NCBI RefSeq assembly: GCF_014696105.1
Contig: NZ_JACJPO010000010.1
Coordinates: forward strand, 1 to 64,000
Reading direction: 5' to 3'
Source of the DNA: Microcoleus sp. FACHB-1515
GTDB lineage: Bacteria > Cyanobacteriota > Cyanobacteriia > Elainellales > Elainellaceae
Length of the DNA stretch: 64,000 nucleotides
Both the position numbers and the translations under genes were made by a program. Under the pieces are notes generated by a model, which was given only the letters and a program-made list of their open reading frames with translations, searched no databases and was not told where the DNA came from. Below are positions 1 to 8,783 of the stretch, in pieces (position 1 is the stretch's first letter; every line of letters begins with the position of its first letter).

Positions 1-335
1 AAGATTTGGGTCGGTCAAGTTTCTGTTTCAATTAGTCACACATTGTCAAACCTTTGCTTTTGCCAAAGCATTTATGTACGGCTACTGTTCATCTCCTATT
101 TAGGATTGCTGTACCAACTCGGCTTTTCCGCTTGCTGGCCGATTCGCTTCTGGCTGATGCAGAACCTATCATGACTACGGACAGCAGGATATTTTTTCTC
201 TTAACTGTTAATCATTTGCAGATGTTTTGCTCGGCCAGTTAAACAAAACCACATCGCTGCATTCGTGCTGCAATGTGGCATTTGTCCGCTGAGTGCAATT
301 AGAGCACTGTCGGTTTGGTAGATGGAAAAAAGTAA
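1..335. other. Intergenic stretch at window start
   Basis: No convincing gene is seen. The short open frames here lack a ribosome binding site and resemble no family I know. The only clear structure is the hairpin at 249-278, listed separately as a terminator for the minus-strand operon. Whatever lies left of base 1 could still extend its regulatory region into this stretch. Confidence 0.5.
242..278 (-). terminator. Probable intrinsic terminator of the J-domain/DUF3143 operon
   Basis: Read on the minus strand, CCACAT and ATGTGG arms enclose an inner GCA/TGC stem, and the hairpin is followed directly by TTTTGTTT. It lies about 57 bases past the stop codon of the DUF3143 gene, where a terminator is expected. 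The stem has internal mismatches, so efficiency is uncertain. Confidence 0.55.
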
Positions 336-608
336 TTAGGGGCCAGAAAAAATTGCTTCGTCCAGGTCGCGACGACTGAGCGAATATTTGAACGATCGCA
401 CAATATCGCGATCGTCTGCTCCCGCATTTAAATAGCGCACGCTGAGCGAATCGACATCCAAGCAGATATGGGCACGCCAAGTTTCTCGATCGATCAGCCA
501 GCAGTGCAAATCTTCGGGATCGCGATCGCAGCCTTGCGAAATCAGCCAGTTTTCGATTTCCGGCAGCGGATGGTTGTAGAGCGGCGTGTTGGCAGGCGGA
601 AAACTCAT
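336..608 (-). CDS. DUF3143 family protein
   Basis: This 90-residue protein matches the small cyanobacterial DUF3143 family. It has the family-like opening TPLYNHPLPEIENWL (residues 8-22), a central HCW motif and the closing segment FKYSLSRRDLDEAIFSGP. The function is unknown; there is no signal peptide or membrane segment, so it should be cytoplasmic. Its ATG overlaps the TGA of the J-domain gene by four bases (ATGA), which indicates one transcript and probable translational coupling. The pairing suggests a role linked to that J-domain protein, but this is inference. Length is as expected for the family. Confidence 0.85.
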   Translation of the reverse strand: MSFPPANTPLYNHPLPEIENWLISQGCDRDPEDLHCWLIDRETWRAHICLDVDSLSVRYLNAGADDRDIVRSFKYSLSRRDLDEAIFSGP

Positions 609-1216
609 AGGTCAGTAGAGGAAATGGGCAAATCTGATTCGACAGCGGCATCTGGACTGGGCGCAACCTGCTCTAGAGCGCTGCTTGCAGGCGAGTGAAA
701 TGCGATTTCGCCGCGAGTCCAGCCGATCGCCACAACCAGCAGCAAGCAGGCGACAAACGTGACTCCCAAGATAAATAGCGCAAACAGTTCGCCGGGCGAA
801 AGCGGTCGCTCGACTGGCTCTAGGTATGCGCTCGATCGCTTGCCGCGCTCGGAGACCGGGCGATCGAGATCGAGCGGCGCTTGAATCACCGAAAAGCGCG
901 AATGGCCGTGCTTCAAATCATAAGCGGCTCGCCGCTCTGGACTGCTGAGCATCGCATAAGCTTCATTCAACTGGTGAAACTTGGCCGTTGCGATCGGCGG
1001 CGGCAAACTCGTCGTATCCGGATGGTAAAGCTTACTCAGTTCTCGATAAGCACGACGAATCTGCTGCGTTGAAGCCGCAGGATGAATTCCCAACACCGCG
1101 TAGCAGCTTGCTTGTTCTGCCCCAGTGCGCCCCGAAACCGCTCCTGGAGCGCTTTGCGATGCCGTACCGGGAGCGCTTTGCGATCGCGCCGACTCCGCTT
1201 GATTTGCGTCCGCCAT
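605..1216 (-). CDS. Membrane-anchored J-domain protein
   Basis: A DnaJ-type J domain spans roughly residues 37-102 from this start: it opens CYAVLGIHPAAS, carries the HPD motif in LYHPD that stimulates Hsp70 ATPase, and ends near AYDLKHG. A single hydrophobic helix follows (LFALFILGVTFVACLLLVVAI), so the protein is probably a tail-anchored co-chaperone recruiting DnaK to a membrane. It lacks the G/F, zinc-finger and C-terminal substrate domains of true DnaJ. The N-terminus holds a short S/A/P/G repeat (SQSAPG twice) coded by a local DNA duplication. The start at 1216 is the first ATG; a TTG nine bases upstream is possible. It is the first gene of a two-gene operon. Confidence 0.85.
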   Translation of the reverse strand: MADANQAESARSQSAPGTASQSAPGAVSGRTGAEQASCYAVLGIHPAASTQQIRRAYRELSKLYHPDTTSLPPPIATAKFHQLNEAYAMLSSPERRAAYDLKHGHSRFSVIQAPLDLDRPVSERGKRSSAYLEPVERPLSPGELFALFILGVTFVACLLLVVAIGWTRGEIAFHSPASSALEQVAPSPDAAVESDLPISSTDL

Positions 1217-1352
1217 GCCTTGCAAAGAAAGATAACGGTTTTTGTTATTCTACAGTGGTTTTTGGGTTGGCGATACCGTTCCGCCAGCTTCGCGATCGAG
1301 TGTCGAGGATTGGCAAAGCAGCGCGGACTGTGGGCGAAGCAAAGGCTGTTCC

Positions 1353-2570
1353 TCAGTCCTGAGTTCGCATAGGAGGTTCGATCGCAGGAGAACTTGCCGC
1401 ATACAGCGCTGCCAAAATCACCCAGTTCAGCACGTTGATTCGCGCATCGTAGAAGGTGACATCCAGCAGGGAAAAGGCAATGCAGCTCCAAAAAGCAAGG
1501 CAGTAGCCGATCAAAACGGCGCGGTAGGACGGTTCGATCGCTCCTTCCATGAGCCTGCGAACTGTGCGGTAGCAAATCCAGCCGACCAGCAGCGTCAGGG
1601 CGATCGTGACGAGCAATCCGGTTTCGCAGCCGAGCAGCAGCCAAAAATTGTGCGGGTGAAAGGCCGGATAAGCTTTGCTGATCGGCAAATCGTCATACAG
1701 CAGCTTGTAGTTGCCCAAGCCCCAGCCGAGCAAGGGTCGATCGCGAATGAGATCGATCGCAAATCGCCAAATTTCAACGCGCGGATCGTGCGTCCAACTG
1801 CCGACGGATAAAGCGCGTCCGCCAATGCCAAAGACTGCTGCCGCTACGACGATCGCGCCCAAACTGGTCAATCCAGTGATCAGCAGTTTGCGATTGACCT
1901 TGACGCACAAGCTAAAGACGACCAGTTGCGAGATTGCCACCAAAAAACCGTTGCGCGACCCGGAGCAGAAGATGCCCAGCAGGTTCAGAAAGGTGGCGCT
2001 GTAGAGCAGGGCGCGATCGCTTTGGCTAGCCGTTTTGAATCGCGAATATAGAATCAATCCGAGTCCCAAGCCCAAGACCAGCAGCAAATAGCAGGCGAGG
2101 GCGTTGGGCTGGTCAAACATCACCATTGCGCGGCCTTGATCAGGAGCACGACGAACCCAACGCGCGATCGCCAGTCGGCGCATCGATCGCGGGTAATCCC
2201 AGTTCTTGAGCAGATATTCGCCCAGCGCAATCAGATTGATGGGAATGCTGGTGAGCAAAATCGGCATCGCCAGTTGCTCTAGCGCGATCGCCGTTCGCAG
2301 CAAGACGGGCACAAAGGCGAACAGAAGAAAAAACGGCAGAAAATTCGCAAGCTGCAAAAAAGCTTCACCTTTGTCGTGCGCGAAGCTGGAACTAAGCAGA
2401 AGAAGAGCGCTAATCAGCAGGAGCGTGTTGCGGGCGATCGGGTCGAGGCTCGATTTGCGAAACCGGACGATCAGCCGCACCAAAACGCCAAACAGTCCAG
2501 CTAAGCTGACGTAGTAGAGAAACGGCAGTCCTCCCACGAAGACATAAAACAGTTTGCTCGTTCTGCCCAC
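1353..2570 (-). CDS. O-antigen ligase / Wzy-like polymerase family membrane protein
   Basis: A 405-residue protein with about ten to twelve hydrophobic helices. It has a large periplasmic-type loop before the last helices, holding HPHNFWLLLGCETGLL. That region and the motif GWGLGNYK match the O-antigen ligase/Wzy superfamily (Wzy_C), whose members join or polymerise lipid-linked glycans at the outer face of the inner membrane. The GTG start shares its first G with the TAG stop of the upstream sugar transferase (TAGTG), so the two are translationally coupled. Context supports a role in the same surface-glycan pathway. I cannot tell polymerase from ligase; the IctB/SbtA-associated branch of this superfamily is another possibility. 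Confidence 0.8.
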   Translation of the reverse strand: MGRTSKLFYVFVGGLPFLYYVSLAGLFGVLVRLIVRFRKSSLDPIARNTLLLISALLLLSSSFAHDKGEAFLQLANFLPFFLLFAFVPVLLRTAIALEQLAMPILLTSIPINLIALGEYLLKNWDYPRSMRRLAIARWVRRAPDQGRAMVMFDQPNALACYLLLVLGLGLGLILYSRFKTASQSDRALLYSATFLNLLGIFCSGSRNGFLVAISQLVVFSLCVKVNRKLLITGLTSLGAIVVAAAVFGIGGRALSVGSWTHDPRVEIWRFAIDLIRDRPLLGWGLGNYKLLYDDLPISKAYPAFHPHNFWLLLGCETGLLVTIALTLLVGWICYRTVRRLMEGAIEPSYRAVLIGYCLAFWSCIAFSLLDVTFYDARINVLNWVILAALYAASSPAIEPPMRTQD

Positions 2571-4018
2571 TAGTACGCTCCCTCACCGGATACCACAACC
2601 CAAATTGTCCGCAGGAGAATGTACAGATCCAGCCAGACCGACCAGTTGCGGACATAGTAGGCATCAAGATTAACGCGCTCTTGGTAGGAAACGTTGTTGC
2701 GGCCTGAGACCTGCCACAATCCGGTCAGTCCGGGTGTGACTTTGGTGTAGAGCGAGAACTTTTCGCCGTAGCGGGGAACTTCTTCATCCACGATCGGACG
2801 CGGCCCCACCAAGCTCATTTCGCCTCGCAGAATGTTCCAGAGCTGCGGCAGTTCATCCAGGCTGGTGTGCCGCAAGAACCGCCCGACACGAGTAATGCGC
2901 GGATCGCGCTTGAGTTTGTGGTCTTGCTGCCACGCGATCGCCAGTTCCGGGTCTAGCTCAAAATGTGCTTTCAGGGCTTGGTCGGCATCCCACACCATCG
3001 ATCGAAACTTCCAGGCTTTGAAGTGCCGCCCGTCTCGTCCGATCCGAATTTGACGGTAGAAAATGGGACCACGCGAATCGAGCTTGATGGCGATCGCGAT
3101 CAAAACAATCACAGGCAAGATCAAAATGCCGCCGATTGCGGTGGTTGTGCGATCGATCAAAAACTTGACCAGTCGCGATCCGGGCAGCAAAAGCTGCTGG
3201 CGAATTTCCAATCCTAAAACGCCACCAAGATCGCGAGCCGTCACCCACAAACTCGACAGGCCAAACAAATCCGGAATGATCAGCAGATGCGGAAAGGTTT
3301 GGCCGTAGCGTTCCAGCAGGTTCAACAATTTGCCTCTGGGCACTCCGGGCATCGCGACGATCGCATAGTGAATTTGCCGAGATTTTGCCAGTCCGGGAGC
3401 CAGTTCGATTCCCCCGACGACCGGAACGCCGTGAATCGATCCGTGTTTGGCCGGATCGTCATCGAGAACCAGAACAGGTTTGAGGCCGATTCCCGGTCGC
3501 CGCTTGAGCGTGCGAATCACCAGTTCTCCGGTTTTGCCGCCGCCCAGCACCATGACGGGATAGCCCCACCACGATCGACGCGCGAACGCCCGCCTAACGC
3601 AAACGCGACCGAGCAGCACAAAAATTAACGTGAGTCCCCACGCCATCAGGAACACGCCCCGCGAATAGACTTCACCTTCGCGCCGCAGAAAAATCGTGGC
3701 GGCTAAGGCCAAATACATCAGCGTGGTGGCAAGACTGGTGCGGCGGAGTTCTTCAACGGGCGTAATGGTCACACCAGGATAAAGTCCGATCGCCGCGAAC
3801 GCCAGCAAAAACAAGCCCAGCACAGGCCAAAGCTGCCAGTACAAGCTGGGATGATATTGCCCATCGAAATACAAGCGGATGTAGACGCTGCTGATTCCAG
3901 CGAGACTGAGCGCGATCGCATCAGCACTCACCATCAGGGCAACCGTTTGCCACGATCGCGTCGAAACCGACAGTGCTGATAGCGCAGGCTGTAACGTGCG
4001 GTTAAGCTGCATTGCCAT
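2570..4018 (-). CDS. Undecaprenyl-phosphate glycosyl-1-phosphate transferase (WbaP-like)
   Basis: This 482-residue membrane enzyme should transfer a sugar-1-phosphate from a nucleotide sugar to undecaprenyl phosphate, starting repeat-unit synthesis. It shows four N-terminal helices, a Rossmann-like middle domain (GYPVMVLGGGKTGE), a fifth hydrophobic segment near residue 300, and the bacterial sugar-transferase catalytic domain. That domain has the motifs KFRSM, SLDELPQLWNIL, LVGPRP and PGLTGLWQVSGRN. I chose the ATG at 4018: GAGGAGAGGA lies just before it, and this leaves eight bases after the upstream glycosyltransferase stop. An in-frame start at 4072 would overlap that gene by 46 bases. 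The sugar is probably galactose or glucose by family, but unproven. Confidence 0.88.
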   Translation of the reverse strand: MAMQLNRTLQPALSALSVSTRSWQTVALMVSADAIALSLAGISSVYIRLYFDGQYHPSLYWQLWPVLGLFLLAFAAIGLYPGVTITPVEELRRTSLATTLMYLALAATIFLRREGEVYSRGVFLMAWGLTLIFVLLGRVCVRRAFARRSWWGYPVMVLGGGKTGELVIRTLKRRPGIGLKPVLVLDDDPAKHGSIHGVPVVGGIELAPGLAKSRQIHYAIVAMPGVPRGKLLNLLERYGQTFPHLLIIPDLFGLSSLWVTARDLGGVLGLEIRQQLLLPGSRLVKFLIDRTTTAIGGILILPVIVLIAIAIKLDSRGPIFYRQIRIGRDGRHFKAWKFRSMVWDADQALKAHFELDPELAIAWQQDHKLKRDPRITRVGRFLRHTSLDELPQLWNILRGEMSLVGPRPIVDEEVPRYGEKFSLYTKVTPGLTGLWQVSGRNNVSYQERVNLDAYYVRNWSVWLDLYILLRTIWVVVSGEGAY

Positions 4019-4026
4019 TCCTCTCC

Positions 4027-5142
4027 TCACGCTATTAACTCTATGCCATCCTTCCGCTGAAAATCTGTCCATTTTTGTTCGACAAATGCCCCAAATTCTC
4101 GCTGAAAGCGATCGATCGAAAAGCGATCGGCGTTTTGCCGCAATAAATCCGGCTCAAATCGCGCTCCCGCCTCAAATTCCTGCACGGCATTCATTAAGCT
4201 TTCCACCGTCTGATCGGGAAACAGGATGCCCGTCTTGCCCGGAATCACAACTTCTGTTGCGCCGCCTTTGCCATACGCGATCACAGGTGCGCCCGCCGCC
4301 TGCGCCTCGACCAGCGAAATGCCAAAATCTTCCGCAGCCGCATACACAAACGCCTTGCAGTGCGAGAGATAGGACGCGATCGCTTCTTCCGACTGCGGCG
4401 GCAAAAACTGCACGTTCGGTTGAGCGATCGATCGAATTTTTTCCGCCTCGCCGCCCGCTCCGATCACGACTAAAGGCAATCCCAAACGGCTGAACGCTTC
4501 GACGACAAGATCAACCCGCTTGTAGGGCACAAACCTGGACATGATCAGGTAGAAGTCGTCGCGCTGGACGGCTGGACGGAAGCGATCGATCGCCACAGGC
4601 GGATAGATGACGGTGGCCGATCGTCCGTAAGTTTTCTGGATGCGTCGAGCGACAAATCGTGAATTTGCCACAAAATGATCGACGCGCTGAGCCGTCGCGT
4701 AATCCCACAATCGCAGGTAGTGCAAAATCGCAGTGGTCAAAATGCCTTTCATTCCGCGCTGAGCGTAGTCCTGCTGCAAATCCCAGGCGTAGCGCATCGG
4801 CGTATGCACATAGCTGATGTGAAGCTGATCGGCGCGAGTGACGACGCCTTTGGCAACGGCGTGGTTACTGGAAATGATTAGATCGTAGGGCGAAAGGTCG
4901 AACTGTTCAATCGCGATCGGCATTAAGGGCAAATACTGCCGAAAGTGCTTTTGTGCAAACGGTAAATGCTGCAAAAACGACGTTGTGACAGGCTTGTGGC
5001 GAATGAACTGTTCCTGTTCGGGCGTCAAAAACTTGACCAGACTAAACAAATCGGCTGCTGAAAACAGGTCGAGCATTTGCTCCACAACGCGCTCGGAACC
5101 CGCCCGCGTCACAAGCCATTCATGCACGATCGCAATTTTCAT
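4027..5142 (-). CDS. GT4-family glycosyltransferase
   Basis: A 371-residue GT-B fold enzyme of family GT4. The N-terminus KIAIVHEWLVTRAGSERVV has the usual glycine loop, and residues near 160 read VANSRFVARRIQKTYGR. The nucleotide-sugar site holds the E-x7-E motif in EDFGISLVEAQAAGAPVIAYGKGG. It probably adds a sugar to the lipid-linked intermediate made by the adjacent WbaP-like enzyme. The ATG at 5142 has GAGG five bases upstream; a GTG directly before it is in frame. It is first in a three-gene minus-strand operon (GT4, initiating transferase, ligase-like protein) and diverges from the ABC exporter genes across about 200 bases. Confidence 0.88.
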   Translation of the reverse strand: MKIAIVHEWLVTRAGSERVVEQMLDLFSAADLFSLVKFLTPEQEQFIRHKPVTTSFLQHLPFAQKHFRQYLPLMPIAIEQFDLSPYDLIISSNHAVAKGVVTRADQLHISYVHTPMRYAWDLQQDYAQRGMKGILTTAILHYLRLWDYATAQRVDHFVANSRFVARRIQKTYGRSATVIYPPVAIDRFRPAVQRDDFYLIMSRFVPYKRVDLVVEAFSRLGLPLVVIGAGGEAEKIRSIAQPNVQFLPPQSEEAIASYLSHCKAFVYAAAEDFGISLVEAQAAGAPVIAYGKGGATEVVIPGKTGILFPDQTVESLMNAVQEFEAGARFEPDLLRQNADRFSIDRFQREFGAFVEQKWTDFQRKDGIELIA

Positions 5143-5224
5143 CACCGCCTCACACCACTTGCCTTCAGACGATCGATCGCCGCCTTCGGTTTCGCGATCG
5201 CCGCCCGTCGCTGCGTTTCACATT

Positions 5225-5252
5225 TTGTCATATTGTCAGATTAGAGTATTAT
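5225..5252 (+). promoter_or_regulatory. Sigma70-type promoter of the ABC exporter genes
   Basis: TTGTCA (5225-5230) and TATTAT (5247-5252) are separated by 16 bases, close to the consensus for the principal sigma factor. It lies in the divergent spacer about 100 bases upstream of the permease start, so the leader would be about 90 nt. TTGTCA occurs twice nearby, at 5225 and 5234. Confidence 0.55.
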
Positions 5253-5349
5253 CTTGCTTTGAAGCGTCCGGTTAGAATCAAGGAACTTCAAGGGCGCGAT
5301 CGAGTTCCAAACACTTGGTGGCGACGCAGGCGGGAGGAGTGGCAGCGCA

Positions 5350-6144
5350 ATGGCAAGGAGCAAAACGGAAATTGGCTTTCATCGAGCCTGGGAGAATTAT
5401 CGCGACCTGCTGTTTGTGCTGGTCGAAAAAGAAATGCAGGTGCGCTACCACAACAAAGGACTGGGCTACTTGTGGTCGGTTGCAAACCCGCTTGCCAGCG
5501 CAATTGTTTTCTACATCGCCTTTAAAGTGATGATGCGCGTGACGGTCGAAGACTACACGCTGGTTTTAATGGCGGGAATTTTTCCCTGGCAGTGGTTTTC
5601 CAACTCCGTCAATTCCGCGCCGCGCATTTTTGTCGGGAATGCTTCGCTGATTAAAAAAGTGCGATTTCCAAGAAATATTCTGCCGTTGTCGATGGTTTTG
5701 AATAATTTCATTCACTTTTTGCTGTCGATTCCCGTCATTGTCATTCTGCTATTTTTCTTTGGTGAATCTGTCTCCTGGGCTTGGATATATGGCATTCCGC
5801 TGTTGTCGATCACCACGCTGATCATGGTCTATGGCATCTCGGTTTTCCTGGGCACGATCAACTTGTTTTTCCGCGATCTAGAGCGGCTAACGGCAATTAT
5901 CATGCAGTTTGCCTTCTATTTAACGCCGATCGTTTACACCGAAGATATGATTCCAGAAGCATACAAGTATTTAATCTATTTCAGTCCGATCGCGCCCTTG
6001 ATGATCAACTGGCGACGAATGTTTCTCTACGGCACAATGGATTTTACCTATTTGCTTGCTAGCTTCATCTATGGACTGGCGTTTTTGGCGATCGGTCAGT
6101 GGGTATATAACAAACTGTCTTGGAAGTTTGGAGAAGTAATTTAG
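5350..6144 (+). CDS. ABC-2 type polysaccharide exporter permease (Wzm-like)
   Basis: This 264-residue protein has about six membrane helices and is typical of ABC-2 permeases exporting O-antigens, capsules or teichoic acids. Features are the amphipathic N-terminal segment RDLLFVLVEKEMQVRYHNKGLGYLW, the loop MAGIFPWQWFSNSV, and the helical hairpin FRDLERLTAIIMQFAFYLTPIVY, all seen in Wzm/TagG proteins. It would form the channel with the ATPase encoded four bases downstream. GGAGG precedes the ATG by 12-13 bases. Expression probably starts from the promoter at 5225-5252. Substrate is not determinable from sequence; the cluster points to a lipid-linked, sulfated glycan. Confidence 0.88.
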   Translation: MARSKTEIGFHRAWENYRDLLFVLVEKEMQVRYHNKGLGYLWSVANPLASAIVFYIAFKVMMRVTVEDYTLVLMAGIFPWQWFSNSVNSAPRIFVGNASLIKKVRFPRNILPLSMVLNNFIHFLLSIPVIVILLFFFGESVSWAWIYGIPLLSITTLIMVYGISVFLGTINLFFRDLERLTAIIMQFAFYLTPIVYTEDMIPEAYKYLIYFSPIAPLMINWRRMFLYGTMDFTYLLASFIYGLAFLAIGQWVYNKLSWKFGEVI

Positions 6145-6148
6145 CGCA

Positions 6149-6955
6149 ATGCAAGAACCCGTCATCAGCTTCCAACAGGTCAGCAAATCCTATCCGCTTT
6201 ACTATCACGTCCGAGGCGGCTTCAAGCGCTTTTTACTCAACTTCTCAAAAAGCATGAAGTCGCTCCGCGAAGAACGATTTGAAGCGCTACGCGACATTTC
6301 TTTTGAAGTATACAAAGGCGAAAAGTTTGGCATCATTGGCCGCAATGGAGCCGGAAAAAGCACAACACTGGGCTTAATTGCCGGAGTCCTCAAACCGAAT
6401 CAAGGCATCGTCAAAGTACGCGGACGAATTTCACCGCTGCTCGCGCTTGGAGCCGGATTTCAGCGTGAACTCACAGGCCGCGAAAACATCTTTATGAACG
6501 GTATTTTGATGGGCTTGACGCGCCGCGAAGTTAAACACAAGCTCGATCAAATCATTGAATTTTCTGAACTCGAAGAGTTCATTGACTTGCCAATTTTGAC
6601 TTATTCCAGCGGTATGATGGCTCGCCTCGGCTTCTCGGTCGTAGCGCATCTCGACCCAGAAATTCTATTGATTGATGAAGTACTGGGCGTGGGTGACATT
6701 CGCTTTCAGAAGAAGTGCGTCAACAAAATGATGGAGTTTAAAGAAAGCGGCACAACCATCGTCCTCGTTACGCACTCGATCGCCAGCGTGATTAAACTGT
6801 GCGATCGCTGCATGTGGATTGAAAATCACACGGTTCGCATGATCGGTAAACCGCTTGAAGTGGCTGAAATCTATTGCAAAGAAGCAGGCGTTGACTTCGA
6901 TCCGACTGCTTATGAAAATACGATTTCCCAACAGGTTGAAAGCACAATGGTGTAG
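6149..6955 (+). CDS. ABC exporter ATPase (Wzt/TagH-like), without carbohydrate-binding domain
   Basis: A 268-residue nucleotide-binding subunit. Walker A is GRNGAGKST (residues 64-72), the signature is YSSGM (152-156), Walker B is ILLIDEVLGVGD (172-183), and the switch histidine is in LVTHS (207-210). The N-terminal segment YHVRGGFKRFLLN is characteristic of polysaccharide-export ATPases. The protein ends soon after the core, so it lacks the C-terminal carbohydrate-recognition domain of long Wzt proteins; chain-length or modification sensing would have to come from elsewhere. It starts four bases after the permease stop, with GGAGAAG inside the permease gene as ribosome binding site. Confidence 0.9.
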   Translation: MQEPVISFQQVSKSYPLYYHVRGGFKRFLLNFSKSMKSLREERFEALRDISFEVYKGEKFGIIGRNGAGKSTTLGLIAGVLKPNQGIVKVRGRISPLLALGAGFQRELTGRENIFMNGILMGLTRREVKHKLDQIIEFSELEEFIDLPILTYSSGMMARLGFSVVAHLDPEILLIDEVLGVGDIRFQKKCVNKMMEFKESGTTIVLVTHSIASVIKLCDRCMWIENHTVRMIGKPLEVAEIYCKEAGVDFDPTAYENTISQQVESTMV

Positions 6956-7019
6956 TGATTCATTTTCATAAAGCAGCCGTTCCTCTACTCAACGCGAAAC
7001 TCAATCAGACAACTTCGAG

Positions 7020-8762
7020 ATGAGAAATTTTCCAGCGCAGTACAACTTAAAGCCCGAAGATGTGATGTATTTCTGTCACATTCCGAAGACTGCGGGAATG
7101 ACCTTTCGCACGATCGTAGAAGACTATTTTTCCTGCAAAGATGTTTGTCCGGCAACGCTGAACGCACACATCGCCAAATTCTCTCAGGAACAGCTTGAAA
7201 CCTACCGTTTGTTTCGTGGTCATTTGGTTTTCGTCGATTTGCCAGGAATGCTGCCGCAGCGCAATTTTGTCAACGTGACGATGCTGCGCGACCCGATCGC
7301 CCGTGTCATTTCCCATTACGAATACATCCGCCGCACACCGGGAGATCCGCATCACGAAGCGGTAATGAGCATGACGCTGGAAGAGTTTTCGCAGAAGCTT
7401 ACGGTGGGTAAAGTCGGCAAAAATATTCAGACGTTCTACATTGCCAAAACGCAGCAGTTTCACTTAGAGAAACTTTCACCTCAAGAAGTGCTAGAAATTG
7501 CCAAAGAAGGAATTGATCGCTACGCCTTTGCTGGAATTTTAGAACGTTTTCAAGACTCGCTATTTTTGCTTTCCTATATCTTTGGCTGGAAGCCGATTTT
7601 GAACCAGCGTAAAGAAAATGCTTCTGCTAAGCAAACGACCTATAACGGTCTGCCTCAAAGTACGATCGACTGTATCCGAGAAAATTCGCTACTTGACATT
7701 GAACTGTACGAATATGCAGAGGAAATTTTTAATCAGCGCTTCGATCAAATGTGTGCAGACTTAAAGAAAAAGTACGGCCAGGAAAAGTACGGCGATCGAT
7801 CGGATGCTCATACCCCAGAAGTGCTTCAAAGCTGGTTAGAGAAACACTACGAGCAGCGCTACGCCGAACAGCAACTTCCTGAAACAGACAGCTTTGACTA
7901 CAGCTTTTGCGATCCGCTTTGGGGAGCAGGTTGGCAGCGACGCGAGTGCCCGCCAGATGCACCCGCTTATCGCTGGACTGGCCCTGGAACCGTTTCAACT
8001 CTTGATCTCCCGGTCAAAGCCAATGAAGATTTGCTGCTTGAGTTTCGCCTAATTTGCAACACTGCAACCGCACCCGATATCCTCGAAAGCCTCACTGTGA
8101 AGGTGAATGATCAAGCCATTTCCTATCGATCGCTTTACGCAGATGAAACGATGAAGCTGTGTCGAGGCTGGGTGCCTCGATCGCATGTTGCAGTCGATCG
8201 CCCGTTCCAGCAAATTACCTTCACAGTCGATCGAGTGACGACGCTTACTGCGGTCGATCCCCGCAATCCAGACAAGCGTAAAGTCGGCGTTGCGCTCAAC
8301 TTGATTCAGCTATTTCCGGCAGCGCAAATTGGCGAAAAAAGCGCAATTCACTGGCCGTTTGAAGAAAGTCAGCCTTGGACAGATGCAATCGACTTTATGC
8401 GAAATCATTTGCGGCCTGACGAACGTTTAGTTGCACCCGATGCAGTCTTTCAAAGTAAATTCTTTTGCGAGGTATACGACTATGAAACTGCGATCGATAA
8501 AGGCATTGATTTTGAGTGGGTGCTATTAAACAAAGGAATGGCACAGCACATCTTTTCGATGACGCTAAAGGCAATGCAGCGCGGCTTGAAGCCCGTTTAT
8601 GCGAATGATGTGTTTGTGGTGTTTTCAAGTCGATCGGATTTGCCAAGCTTGAGCTACAGTTCGCACCATGTAAAAGCACTGTATCTCGATCGCCTCAAAA
8701 TATACGCTAAGCAAACTTTGCGAGATTTGTATGTAAGATACTGGGGCAAATCAAGTTCGTAA
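7020..8762 (+). CDS. Three-part sulfotransferase with two unnamed C-terminal domains
   Basis: A 580-residue protein. Residues 15-250 form a sulfotransferase of the heparan-sulfate 2-O/family-2 type: the PAPS 5'-phosphosulfate loop is CHIPKTAGMTFR (19-30) and the 3'-phosphate motif is MLRDPIARVISHY (88-100). Residues 290-432 look like a beta-rich domain (YRWTGPGTVSTLDLPV, then alternating strands), possibly carbohydrate-binding; I cannot assign it. Residues 444-558 match the N-terminus of the glycosyltransferase at 19854 (shared [11 protein letters not shown]). It would transfer sulfate to a sugar hydroxyl of the exported glycan. It follows the exporter genes on the same strand by 64 bases and converges on the GT2 gene at 8784. 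No clear ribosome binding site is seen before the ATG. Confidence 0.85.
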   Translation: MRNFPAQYNLKPEDVMYFCHIPKTAGMTFRTIVEDYFSCKDVCPATLNAHIAKFSQEQLETYRLFRGHLVFVDLPGMLPQRNFVNVTMLRDPIARVISHYEYIRRTPGDPHHEAVMSMTLEEFSQKLTVGKVGKNIQTFYIAKTQQFHLEKLSPQEVLEIAKEGIDRYAFAGILERFQDSLFLLSYIFGWKPILNQRKENASAKQTTYNGLPQSTIDCIRENSLLDIELYEYAEEIFNQRFDQMCADLKKKYGQEKYGDRSDAHTPEVLQSWLEKHYEQRYAEQQLPETDSFDYSFCDPLWGAGWQRRECPPDAPAYRWTGPGTVSTLDLPVKANEDLLLEFRLICNTATAPDILESLTVKVNDQAISYRSLYADETMKLCRGWVPRSHVAVDRPFQQITFTVDRVTTLTAVDPRNPDKRKVGVALNLIQLFPAAQIGEKSAIHWPFEESQPWTDAIDFMRNHLRPDERLVAPDAVFQSKFFCEVYDYETAIDKGIDFEWVLLNKGMAQHIFSMTLKAMQRGLKPVYANDVFVVFSSRSDLPSLSYSSHHVKALYLDRLKIYAKQTLRDLYVRYWGKSSS

Positions 8763-8783
8763 CCGTGTCATTCCACACTCAAA

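Noticed and set aside
208-666. A 152-residue minus-strand frame overlapping the DUF3143 gene
   Set aside because: It overlaps the recognised DUF3143 frame and the terminator hairpin, has no family match, and looks like a shadow frame.
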